From: Bdellovibrionaceae bacterium UBA3535
GTDB taxonomy: Bacteria > Bdellovibrionota > Bdellovibrionia > Bdellovibrionales > UBA840
Length of the DNA: 64,000 bases
Assembly (NCBI GenBank): GCA_002376845.1
Contig: DFOS01000005.1
Location: 186,001-250,000 of the forward strand
Direction of reading: 5' to 3'
How positions within the stretch are numbered: position 1 is the stretch's first letter; each line of letters opens with the position of its first letter. Under the pieces are notes generated by a model. The model saw only the letters and a list, made by a program, of their open reading frames with translations. It ran no database searches and was not told the DNA's origin. This document shows positions 57,384 to 64,000 of the stretch, one piece after another. A program made the translations under genes and the position numbers.

Positions 57384-58349
57384 ATGTACATTGTGACAGG
57401 AGCAGCGGGCTTTATTGGAAGCGCCCTAGTTTGGGACCTCAATCAAAACGGTATCGAGGACATTCTCTGCGTAGATGAATTTGGCACAAGCGCAAAATGG
57501 AAAAATTTGGCCCAACGCAAGTTCACAGAATTTATCAATAAAAATGAGCTATTCCTGCATTTAGAAGATATTGATCCAGAAGATATCGATGCCGTGGTTC
57601 ACTTAGGAGCATGTGCCGATACCACCGAAACGGATATGGATTTTTTATTTCAAAACAACTATCTCTATTCGATGGAGCTAGCAACCTATTGTGAGGAACA
57701 TGGCATCCCATTTATATACGCTTCCTCGGCGGCGACCTACGGTGATGGCAAAAATGGATTTGATGATGCAAGCGATCCGCAAATCCTTGTGCCAATGAAC
57801 CCCTATGGATATTCCAAACTGATGTTTGATCGCTATATGACTAAGGCAAATCCCAGCAACCAGTGGGTAGGACTTCGTTTCTTTAATGTATTTGGCCCGC
57901 AAGAATACCATAAACAAAATATGACTTCTGTGGTCTACAAAGCTTTTTTGCAAATAAAAGAAAGTGGGCAATTAAAACTCTTTCGCTCGCATCGAAATGA
58001 TTATGAAGATGGCAAACAAATGCGAGATTTTATTTACGTGAAGGACATTACCAAGTGGATCATACAAATTCTGAACTACAATGAAATCAATGGCATTTAC
58101 AATATGGGAAGCGGCAAAGCGCGAACATGGTTAGATCTCGCCCATGCGGTTTTTCAAGCAATGGGTAAAGAGCCAAAAATTGAGTGGATCGATATTCCAG
58201 AAAATATTCGCAACCAATACCAATATTTCACAGAAGCTAAGATGCAGGGTTTAAAAAAACATGACATTGGTCATTGCGACTATTCCTTAGAGGAAGCTAT
58301 AAATGACTATGTAGGGAATTATTTAAGCAAGGAAGAGCCCTACTTATGA
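57384..58349 (+). CDS. hldD: ADP-L-glycero-D-manno-heptose 6-epimerase
   Basis: HldD (RfaD) epimerises ADP-heptose for lipopolysaccharide inner-core synthesis. The start at 57384 is set by GGAGG upstream and gives 321 residues. It is an extended SDR: VTGAAGFIGSALVWDL at the N-terminus, YASSAATYGDGKNGF with the active Ser/Thr, and PYGYSKLMFDRY with the catalytic Tyr-x3-Lys, then FFNVFGPQEYHKQNMTSVVY. The presence of hldD supports a Gram-negative cell with heptose in its LPS. It overlaps the phenylalanine hydroxylase gene by four bases. Confidence 0.92.
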   Translation: MYIVTGAAGFIGSALVWDLNQNGIEDILCVDEFGTSAKWKNLAQRKFTEFINKNELFLHLEDIDPEDIDAVVHLGACADTTETDMDFLFQNNYLYSMELATYCEEHGIPFIYASSAATYGDGKNGFDDASDPQILVPMNPYGYSKLMFDRYMTKANPSNQWVGLRFFNVFGPQEYHKQNMTSVVYKAFLQIKESGQLKLFRSHRNDYEDGKQMRDFIYVKDITKWIIQILNYNEINGIYNMGSGKARTWLDLAHAVFQAMGKEPKIEWIDIPENIRNQYQYFTEAKMQGLKKHDIGHCDYSLEEAINDYVGNYLSKEEPYL

Positions 58350-60097
58350 TGATGAAAACAAAAAAAGGTACGGAACATTTACATAAATATATCGTCGAAC
58401 AAGATAACTCGGCCTATACTCCAGTAGAACAAGCAACTTGGCGCTTTATTCTACGACTTCTTAGTGATTTTTTTAAGGATCATGCCCACCCCTTTTACCA
58501 CGAAGGGCTAAGAGCTGCGGGCATCAATACAGAGGAAATTCCAAGCATTCAAAATATGCGGCAAGCACTTATGGAGTATGGTTGGAAAACCGTACCTGTT
58601 AGCGGCTTTATCCCTCCTTCGGCATTTTTAGAAATGCAAGCCTTGGGCTTTTTACCCATCGCCAAAGAGATGCGAACCGTAGATCATATTGCCTACACAC
58701 CTGCGCCTGACATCATTCATGAAGCGGCCGGGCATGCACCCTATCTTGCCCACCCAGAGTTTTCCGATTACTTGCATCAGTATGCAGATGTAGCCAAAAA
58801 AGCCATTATCAGTTCCGAAGACTATGCCGTCTACTCCGGCATTCGCAAACTCTCCGATATAAAAGAACATCCCGATTCTACAGAGGCAGAAATTGCACAG
58901 GCTACCAAGGAATTAAATGATGCCGTCAACAGTGTTACCTATGTTTCTGAAGCGGCCAAATCTTCTCGCCTATATTGGTGGACAGCGGAGTATGGCCTTG
59001 TTGGCCCAATGGACAATCCCAAGATATATGGGGCCGGCCTGCTCTCATCAATCGGTGAGGCAAAAAAGTGCTTTGATCCAAGTGTTAAAAAATTGCCTCT
59101 TAGTTTGGACTGCATTGAAACCAGCTTTGATATCACCGAAATGCAGCCGCAACTCTATGTTGCCGAATCCTTTCAACATCTAAAAGATGTTCTGCAAGAG
59201 CTGGCATCAAGCTTTGCCTATCAAATTGGAGGAAAATACGGCCTCGATGAAGTCATCCGCGCAAAAACTATCAACTCCATTGAACTGGATTCGGGACTGC
59301 AAATCTCTGGTGAATTTGAAAAGTATATAGAACACGAAGGACAAATCATTTATGTAAAAACCGACGGTCCAACACAACTGTGCTTTGATGGACATGAGCT
59401 GCTGGGGCATGACAAGAACTATCATAGTCATGGCTACTCGACCATACTGGAGCGTCCGAATGGCGCTGATAAAGCCCTACATCTTATGAACAAAAGCGAG
59501 CTGCAAACACTTGGCATTGAAGAAGGCAAAAACTGTGAATTAAACTTTCCTTCTGGCATTCGCCTAAAAGCCTTTGTAAAAGAAATTGCCATGCTAAATG
59601 ACCTGCCGCTAATTCTAGTTTTAGAAAAGGCAAGCATTGAGAAAAATGGCGAAGTTTTATTTTCTCCAGATTGGGGAACCTTTGATATGGGATTGGGGGA
59701 AAAAGTGGTTTCTGCTTTTGCGGGGCCTGCAGACTACCCTTCTTACGGAGACTGTGAAAACTTTGATGCCATCATCATTCCCAGACGTGAGCAAGATGAA
59801 CAAGAAAAGCGCAAGCAAAGCTTCTATCAAAAGGTTCGTGATTTACGGGAAAGCTACAAAAAAACACAGGATATAAAGGCTCTGGAAGAGCAAATTGATG
59901 CTTTATATGACGAGCTACAAAGCCAGCATCCTGGAGAATGGCTGGCAAAAATGCAGCTTTATGAGCTCAGTTTGCAATCTACAAAAAAACAAGATATAGC
60001 TCTACAGCTAAAACAGGATCTTCTTGCCGTTGCCAAAGACAAACCCGATTTGGCCATGCATATTGAAGATTCCATCAATTTAGCTAGAGCAATTTAA
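58346..60097 (+). CDS. phhA: Phenylalanine 4-monooxygenase (aromatic amino acid hydroxylase), with long C-terminal extension
   Basis: The enzyme hydroxylates phenylalanine to tyrosine with non-haem iron and a pterin. Of 583 residues, about 1-260 are the catalytic domain: DHIAYTPAPDIIHEAAGHAPYL carries the iron ligands His125 and His130, and WWTAEYGL holds Glu215. Bacterial PhhA is usually about 260-300 residues; this is about twice as long. The extra half has beta-rich sequence then a coiled-coil-like end (EEQIDALYDELQ) of unknown role. Long forms occur in Bacteroidetes and a few other lineages, as far as I recall. It overlaps both neighbours by a few bases. Confidence 0.9.
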   Translation: MMMKTKKGTEHLHKYIVEQDNSAYTPVEQATWRFILRLLSDFFKDHAHPFYHEGLRAAGINTEEIPSIQNMRQALMEYGWKTVPVSGFIPPSAFLEMQALGFLPIAKEMRTVDHIAYTPAPDIIHEAAGHAPYLAHPEFSDYLHQYADVAKKAIISSEDYAVYSGIRKLSDIKEHPDSTEAEIAQATKELNDAVNSVTYVSEAAKSSRLYWWTAEYGLVGPMDNPKIYGAGLLSSIGEAKKCFDPSVKKLPLSLDCIETSFDITEMQPQLYVAESFQHLKDVLQELASSFAYQIGGKYGLDEVIRAKTINSIELDSGLQISGEFEKYIEHEGQIIYVKTDGPTQLCFDGHELLGHDKNYHSHGYSTILERPNGADKALHLMNKSELQTLGIEEGKNCELNFPSGIRLKAFVKEIAMLNDLPLILVLEKASIEKNGEVLFSPDWGTFDMGLGEKVVSAFAGPADYPSYGDCENFDAIIIPRREQDEQEKRKQSFYQKVRDLRESYKKTQDIKALEEQIDALYDELQSQHPGEWLAKMQLYELSLQSTKKQDIALQLKQDLLAVAKDKPDLAMHIEDSINLARAI

Positions 60098-60849
60098 TGG
60101 ATTTTCGCTGTCATATCGTATTGGTACGCCCTATTTACCCAAGTAATATTGGCTTTTGCGCCCGTGTGGCGGCAAATATGGGAATGACCAGCCTTTCGGT
60201 GATTTCAGAAAAGGACCTTCACCTTGAGCACGAATCCAAACAACGGGCTGCGGGCGCGCAGGACATGCTTAGGCAGGCACGGCACTTTTCCACTTGGGAG
60301 GATTTTTTTCAATACAGTGGTAAGGGGCTTCGCGTAGCCTTTACCCGCCGCTCAGGCAAAAAAAGGCAAACTCCCCTTTGGAATGACCTTCTTAAGGAAC
60401 TGCCCTATGAGCAAATGCACCAAGATAATATTCGTGACATCTATTTATTTTTTGGCCCAGAAGACGATGGCCTAAGCGCCGAAGACTTAAGACATTTGAA
60501 CTGGCATGCACAGCTACCCATTTACGGAAATATGGGATCTTTAAATCTCGCGCATGCCGTTTTACTGGCAGCTTTTATATTTCAAAATCACTTTCATGGA
60601 ACTCTAAAATTATCTGGTACGGCACAATCGCAGGAGCCCATCGACTATGACGACACCTACCTTCGGCAATGGCTGGAATGCCTAGGAATGGACAACTCCC
60701 ACCCTACGAAATCCGCTGCCGTGGCATTGCATAAGATGATTCTCAGAGCCTTTCCCACTCGGCGTGAATGGGACATATGGCACAATGTACTGAATTCCAC
60801 GATACGTCTTTTAAAAAAACTTAAAGAAGAAGATCGCCGGCAGCGCTAG
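60097..60849 (+). CDS. TrmH/SpoU-family RNA 2'-O-methyltransferase (TrmJ-like)
   Basis: A 250-residue SPOUT methyltransferase. It starts with HIVLVRPIYPSNIGFCARVAANMGM, the RNA methyltransferase signature of the TrmJ/TrmH class, and has YLFFGPEDDGLSAEDLRHL and PIYGNMGSLNLAHAVLLAAF, which form the knotted SAM site. The C-terminal 70 residues are helical and could bind RNA. TrmJ-type enzymes methylate position 32 of tRNAs. The ATG overlaps the phenylalanine hydroxylase stop (TAATG). Confidence 0.85.
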   Translation: MDFRCHIVLVRPIYPSNIGFCARVAANMGMTSLSVISEKDLHLEHESKQRAAGAQDMLRQARHFSTWEDFFQYSGKGLRVAFTRRSGKKRQTPLWNDLLKELPYEQMHQDNIRDIYLFFGPEDDGLSAEDLRHLNWHAQLPIYGNMGSLNLAHAVLLAAFIFQNHFHGTLKLSGTAQSQEPIDYDDTYLRQWLECLGMDNSHPTKSAAVALHKMILRAFPTRREWDIWHNVLNSTIRLLKKLKEEDRRQR

Positions 60850-62006
60850 CTTTTTTTAAAAATCATTAGCTTTTCTTTTTCAAAATCAAAGGTGTTCACA
60901 AGACTTAATTGTAGTGGTTCTTGCACCGAGAACTTCACCTGACTTGTCCAGGCCAAAGCGTCTTTGCCGCCCAAAATCTTGTGTGCCTGGTAATAATAAA
61001 GTCTATCGAAGCTTTGGTTTTCTAAAAAGTAGGAGTGAATTTGTGAGCCGCCTTCCACTAGTACATTGTATATTCCTTGCGCGTACAGGCTTGTAGAAAT
61101 CGCCGAAAGCGGCAGACCCGAAGCAAAATCTAAAGCTAGAAGCTGCACGCCGGTTTGCTTTTCCAGGTAAAGCGATCCCTCTATATGCTCGGTAGCATAT
61201 TCTTGCAAGGCACTTTTATCACAAACAATGTAAACATCATGTGGATCACGAATCTTATAGAACTGCAGTTCCATCACTTTGTTTAATAGATCGGCCTCAG
61301 AGTTAATTACGATAACCTTGTTTCGGTGATTCGGAAAGTCCTCATGCCTGACATTTAATTTTGGATTATCTCTTAAAATCGTATTTTTCCCGACGAGTAC
61401 CGCATGGAAACGGGAACGCAAAAAGTGTACATGCGTGCGCGCCTCCTCCGTAGTAATCCACTGACTTTCCCCAAAGCCATCACGAATCATCGCATCCAAA
61501 CTTACGGCTACCTTCAATACATAAAAAGGACGCTTGTGCTCCAAATGAAATAAAAAAGAATCCAATAAGTCATGCAAACGCTTTTTATCTTGGCCTTGAT
61601 ATTCATACACCTTAATCCCGGCGGCTTTTAAGACTTCTATGCCCCTACCCGCCACTTGAGGATTTGGGTCCTGCAAACCATAGGTTAAACTTTCAATGGG
61701 AAGGCTTGCTAAGTAATCCGCGCAAGGTGGCGTTTTGCCCTGGTGAGCACAAGGCTCTAAGGTAACAAAAACATGGGCTCCCTTGATATCGTCTTTCGAT
61801 ACATTCGCAAGTGCATTTTTTTCTGCGTGGGCAGAGCCAAATCTTTCGTGATAACCATATCCTAACAGCTTATAAGACTTATCTAAAACCACGCATCCCA
61901 CCATGGGATTGGGCGATACTCTATGGGCCCCTAGATAGGCTAAATCCATCGCCAGATTCATTGCTCCCTCGGGAGTAAAAATAGAACCTAGCCTTGGCTC
62001 TTGCAC
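60846..62006 (-). CDS. ribD: Bifunctional riboflavin biosynthesis protein RibD
   Basis: RibD removes the amino group from diaminohydroxyphosphoribosyl-aminopyrimidine and then reduces the ribose, two steps of riboflavin synthesis. The 386-residue protein has the deaminase zinc site in its first 150 residues: HAEKNAL and EPCAHQGKTPPC. The C-terminal reductase domain contains VAVSLDAMI and VLVEGGSQIHSYFL. Length matches the family. It lies one base from hppD but has no metabolic link with it. Confidence 0.93.
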   Translation of the reverse strand: MQEPRLGSIFTPEGAMNLAMDLAYLGAHRVSPNPMVGCVVLDKSYKLLGYGYHERFGSAHAEKNALANVSKDDIKGAHVFVTLEPCAHQGKTPPCADYLASLPIESLTYGLQDPNPQVAGRGIEVLKAAGIKVYEYQGQDKKRLHDLLDSFLFHLEHKRPFYVLKVAVSLDAMIRDGFGESQWITTEEARTHVHFLRSRFHAVLVGKNTILRDNPKLNVRHEDFPNHRNKVIVINSEADLLNKVMELQFYKIRDPHDVYIVCDKSALQEYATEHIEGSLYLEKQTGVQLLALDFASGLPLSAISTSLYAQGIYNVLVEGGSQIHSYFLENQSFDRLYYYQAHKILGGKDALAWTSQVKFSVQEPLQLSLVNTFDFEKEKLMIFKKS

Positions 62007-63064
62007 TACAATACGCCCCTTCGCTCTTGATCTCTTTCAATGGCATCAAACAGAGCCTGAAAATTTCCTTCGCCAAAACCGTAGTGATTCTTTCTTTGTA
62101 TAACTTCAAAAAAGATCGGTCCCACTAGGTTTTGCGTAAAGATCTGTAGCAAGTAACCATCTTCATCACCATCGGCTAGCAAACGTAGTTGCTGCAAAGT
62201 AGTAAGTGGCTCTTCGATATTAGGTAAGCGCTCAGGCAGCATCTCATAGTAGGTGTCCGGCACCTCCAGAAACTGGACCCCCTGCTCACGGGTTTTCGTA
62301 ATCGATTCTATGATGTTAGGAGTTAACAAAGCCAAATGCTGAATACCTGAACCCTTATACTCCTCTATGTATTCTTGGATTTGTGATTTATCATCCGTTG
62401 GCTCGTTAATCGGTATGATGATCTTGTTGCAAGGTGATAGCATAACTTTGGATATCAAACCCGTTTTTTCACCTTTGATATCAAAGAATTTAACATCTTT
62501 GAAATTAAAGATTTTCGTATACCAATCACACCAATCTTGCATCTTGCCGGCAGGAACATTGTTGGTTAAATGATCCACGCGCATATAACCAAAGCCCTCA
62601 ATGTCTTTATCTTTATCCACGGACCAATCAAATTCACGTTCATAAATGGTATTGCGATATTCATCGATAAAATAAATTAACGAGTCACCAATTCCATAAA
62701 TGCTAGGATAATCCGTCGTAAAGGTCTTGTTTTCTGTGTCCGTATATTCACGGGCACCATTGGCAATCGTGGTTGCCAGAGCTTTTTCTTTGTCTTTGAC
62801 CCGAAAACCCATGGAGCAAATGCTTGGGCCATGAAGTTTTGCAAAATTTTTTGCAAAACCCGTCTCTTCAAAATTAAGAAGAATATTGATGTCATTTTGA
62901 CGATATAGATCGATTTTCTTGGACTTATGGCTAGCTACCTTTTGAAAACCAAATTGTGCAAATTGCTTTTCTAAATACGCTTTATCTGGACCTGTAAATT
63001 CTACAAACTCAATTCCATCTAGTCCTACAGGGTTTTCAAAAGTTTCCCAGCGAGCCACCATCAT
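62006..63064 (-). CDS. hppD: 4-Hydroxyphenylpyruvate dioxygenase
   Basis: HPPD converts 4-hydroxyphenylpyruvate to homogentisate in tyrosine breakdown, with Fe(II) and O2. The 352-residue protein keeps the facial triad: His165 in MRVDHLTNNV, His243 in GIQHLALLT and Glu320 in PIFFEVIQRK. The C-terminal GFGEGNFQALFDAIERDQ is the gating helix typical of HPPD. An AGGAGG precedes the start. Together with phhA it suggests use of Phe and Tyr as carbon sources; homogentisate dioxygenase is not in the window. Confidence 0.95.
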   Translation of the reverse strand: MMVARWETFENPVGLDGIEFVEFTGPDKAYLEKQFAQFGFQKVASHKSKKIDLYRQNDINILLNFEETGFAKNFAKLHGPSICSMGFRVKDKEKALATTIANGAREYTDTENKTFTTDYPSIYGIGDSLIYFIDEYRNTIYEREFDWSVDKDKDIEGFGYMRVDHLTNNVPAGKMQDWCDWYTKIFNFKDVKFFDIKGEKTGLISKVMLSPCNKIIIPINEPTDDKSQIQEYIEEYKGSGIQHLALLTPNIIESITKTREQGVQFLEVPDTYYEMLPERLPNIEEPLTTLQQLRLLADGDEDGYLLQIFTQNLVGPIFFEVIQRKNHYGFGEGNFQALFDAIERDQERRGVL

Positions 63065-63220
63065 TCCTCCTAATCTTAAAGAAAATAATTATTTTCGAGC
63101 ACTTAGATAGTTATCAGAATTGAGCCGGAAAGCAAGTGAGACCCGCTTAATAAGTTTGCCTTATCCTGATGGAGTAGTACGAATAATTTTTAATTCACAC
63201 GAAAAAGCCATATAAAAGTA

Positions 63221-63337
63221 TTGAATTTGACGCTGCCAAAACGGATTCCCCTCCCTAGCAGTGTTTGTTCCCCAAATGAGTTTATCTCATGAATTCCCCC
63301 ACCTATTTGGCCGCTTCCCCAAGCGGCCATTTTTTTT
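63221..63337 (+). ncRNA. Candidate C-rich regulatory small RNA
   Basis: No protein gene lies on the plus strand here, but a strong intrinsic terminator ends at 63337. Upstream are two more hairpins: CGCTGC/GCAGTG (63231-63236 with 63258-63263, one G-U pair) and ATGAG/CTCAT (63276-63290). TTCCCC occurs four times, at 63246, 63268, 63294 and 63315, always in predicted loops or single strands. TATAAA at 63211-63216 is a possible -10. C-rich loops of small RNAs commonly bind Shine-Dalgarno sequences. The exact 5' end is a guess. Confidence 0.5.
63308..63337 (+). terminator. Strong Rho-independent terminator
   Basis: TGGCCGCTT (63308-63316) pairs perfectly with AAGCGGCCA (63321-63329) around a CCCC loop, followed by eight T (63330-63337). 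It faces right although no plus-strand protein gene precedes it, supporting a non-coding transcript. Confidence 0.9.
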
Positions 63338-63381
63338 GCTTAAATTCACCTCATATACACCGATAAGTATTAGGGATTGCT

Positions 63382-64000
63382 ATGATTTATTTACTACTAT
63401 CATTTTTCTTATGGTCCGATGCTGTGGACCACATTGACGATGGCAAGCTGGGCCCTAGCGCCAACTGCATCTTGTGTGGCGGTCGCTTTTTATGTGGCGC
63501 AACTGATGAAACACTAAGCATTCAATATTTTAACAAAAAAAGAACTTCGAGCATTCGGCAATTTTGCTACGACAAGACGCTAGCCTATCAAAAACAAAGC
63601 ATCGAAAAAATGCCTTGGGTATCTGAAGAATTATTGAGCCATCAAGAATTGCAAAAGATCATTCGAAATATTGCCGTCCACAAAAGCAAAAGCAAGTATA
63701 CAAAAAACCGAATTGAAAGCATAGACGAAAATATCTTACGAAAACGCATTGCCTACCGAATCCAACAAGGCATGCCCTATAAGGATATTTTGGCCGTTAC
63801 CACAAAAGAACAACAAGATAAATTTCAAACACAAAAAACGCTACTACCCGTATTCTCTTTTGAAAATTTTCGGCAGCAAAATTTAGGAAACAAACAAAGC
63901 TACCACCAATACCTTGAACATCTTATTGCTGCTCCAAGAGTAGATTTGGAATTTAAAAACAAGGTTTATGTTGTCTTAAATAGGGATGAAGAAAAATCTG
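63382..64000 (+). CDS. Secreted protein of unknown function (truncated by window end)
   Basis: The frame from the ATG at 63382 is open to the window end, covering 206 codons. A short hydrophobic signal (IYLLLSFFLWSDA) is followed by a Cys-containing stretch (NCILCGGRFLCGA) and then Lys/Gln-rich helical sequence (TTKEQQDKFQTQK). It is likely exported. The CxxC might bind metal or form a disulfide. No family is recognised from the part seen. Confidence 0.65.
   Translation, partial: MIYLLLSFFLWSDAVDHIDDGKLGPSANCILCGGRFLCGATDETLSIQYFNKKRTSSIRQFCYDKTLAYQKQSIEKMPWVSEELLSHQELQKIIRNIAVHKSKSKYTKNRIESIDENILRKRIAYRIQQGMPYKDILAVTTKEQQDKFQTQKTLLPVFSFENFRQQNLGNKQSYHQYLEHLIAAPRVDLEFKNKVYVVLNRDEEKS

Noticed and set aside
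1..64000. Search for rRNA, tRNA, CRISPR, integrase and transposase genes
   Set aside because: Reading both strands by eye I found no cloverleaf, no repeat-spacer array and no recombinase motif; small RNAs could still be missed without a covariance search.

Overview
The window is a gene-dense, AT-leaning stretch of a Gram-negative bacterial chromosome: about 60 protein genes, no rRNA or tRNA gene that I can see, no IS element, no phage block and no CRISPR. An outer membrane is implied by Pal, CpoB, several lipoproteins, beta-barrel-like proteins and ADP-heptose epimerase (HldD). The gene mix (secreted HExxH peptidases, a CFI-box surface protein, a Pal/CpoB cluster, HDOD signalling, class II HMG-CoA reductase, a long phenylalanine hydroxylase next to HPPD) reminds me of Bdellovibrionota or a related delta-like lineage. 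That placement is inference, not proven by a marker gene.

Layout. 1-3.3 kb (minus): cell-envelope and RNA-modification genes pal, a DUF4398 lipoprotein, cpoB, tsaD, rsmA. 3.4-13.2 kb (plus): a large secreted peptidase/propeller/barrel protein, ssb, unknown genes, a lipid block (dolichol-kinase-like, pssA) with asd, a CFI-box surface protein with an outer-membrane partner, sfsA. 13-20 kb: DsbA-like lipoprotein, an AceE-like E1 with an alpha/beta hydrolase, an HPF-like protein, an O-methyltransferase. 20-30.9 kb: gph, a YejF-type double ATPase, fabI, trxB, ferredoxin, HDOD/histidine kinase/receiver signalling set, trmB, an esterase, znuCB. 30.9-38.7 kb: leuS, speA, a regulator, an antiporter, ung, an unknown membrane protein. 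38.7-39.4 kb: a gene-poor stretch holding a possible type I toxin-antitoxin-like locus. 39.4-50.8 kb: CNNM protein, a Gly-rich secreted protein, the YejBE-type permeases with a binding protein, a YqaA homologue, a secreted metallopeptidase, speB, a degenerate DksA, fxsA, xthA. 50.8-55.8 kb: a compact shikimate operon. 56-63 kb: HMG-CoA reductase, hldD, phenylalanine hydroxylase, an rRNA/tRNA methyltransferase, ribD, hppD. 63.2-64 kb: a candidate C-rich small RNA and a secreted protein cut by the window edge.

How the genes work together. speA and speB give arginine to agmatine to putrescine. Phenylalanine hydroxylase and HPPD are two steps of phenylalanine/tyrosine breakdown. The shikimate operon runs aroB, aroA, a fused aroK-aroD-aroE gene, aroC, so all enzymes from dehydroquinate synthesis to chorismate are encoded together; its first five activities are in the same order as the domains of the fungal AROM protein.

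Most notable: (1) the AROM-ordered operon with its AroK-AroD-AroE fusion; (2) a 44-residue membrane peptide gene with an exceptionally strong but sequestered Shine-Dalgarno and a predicted antisense RNA; (3) an intergenic RNA candidate with four UUCCCC motifs; (4) repeated promoter -10-like boxes 6-8 bases before start codons that lack a Shine-Dalgarno, suggesting leaderless mRNAs; (5) about ten convergent gene pairs whose 3' ends overlap.
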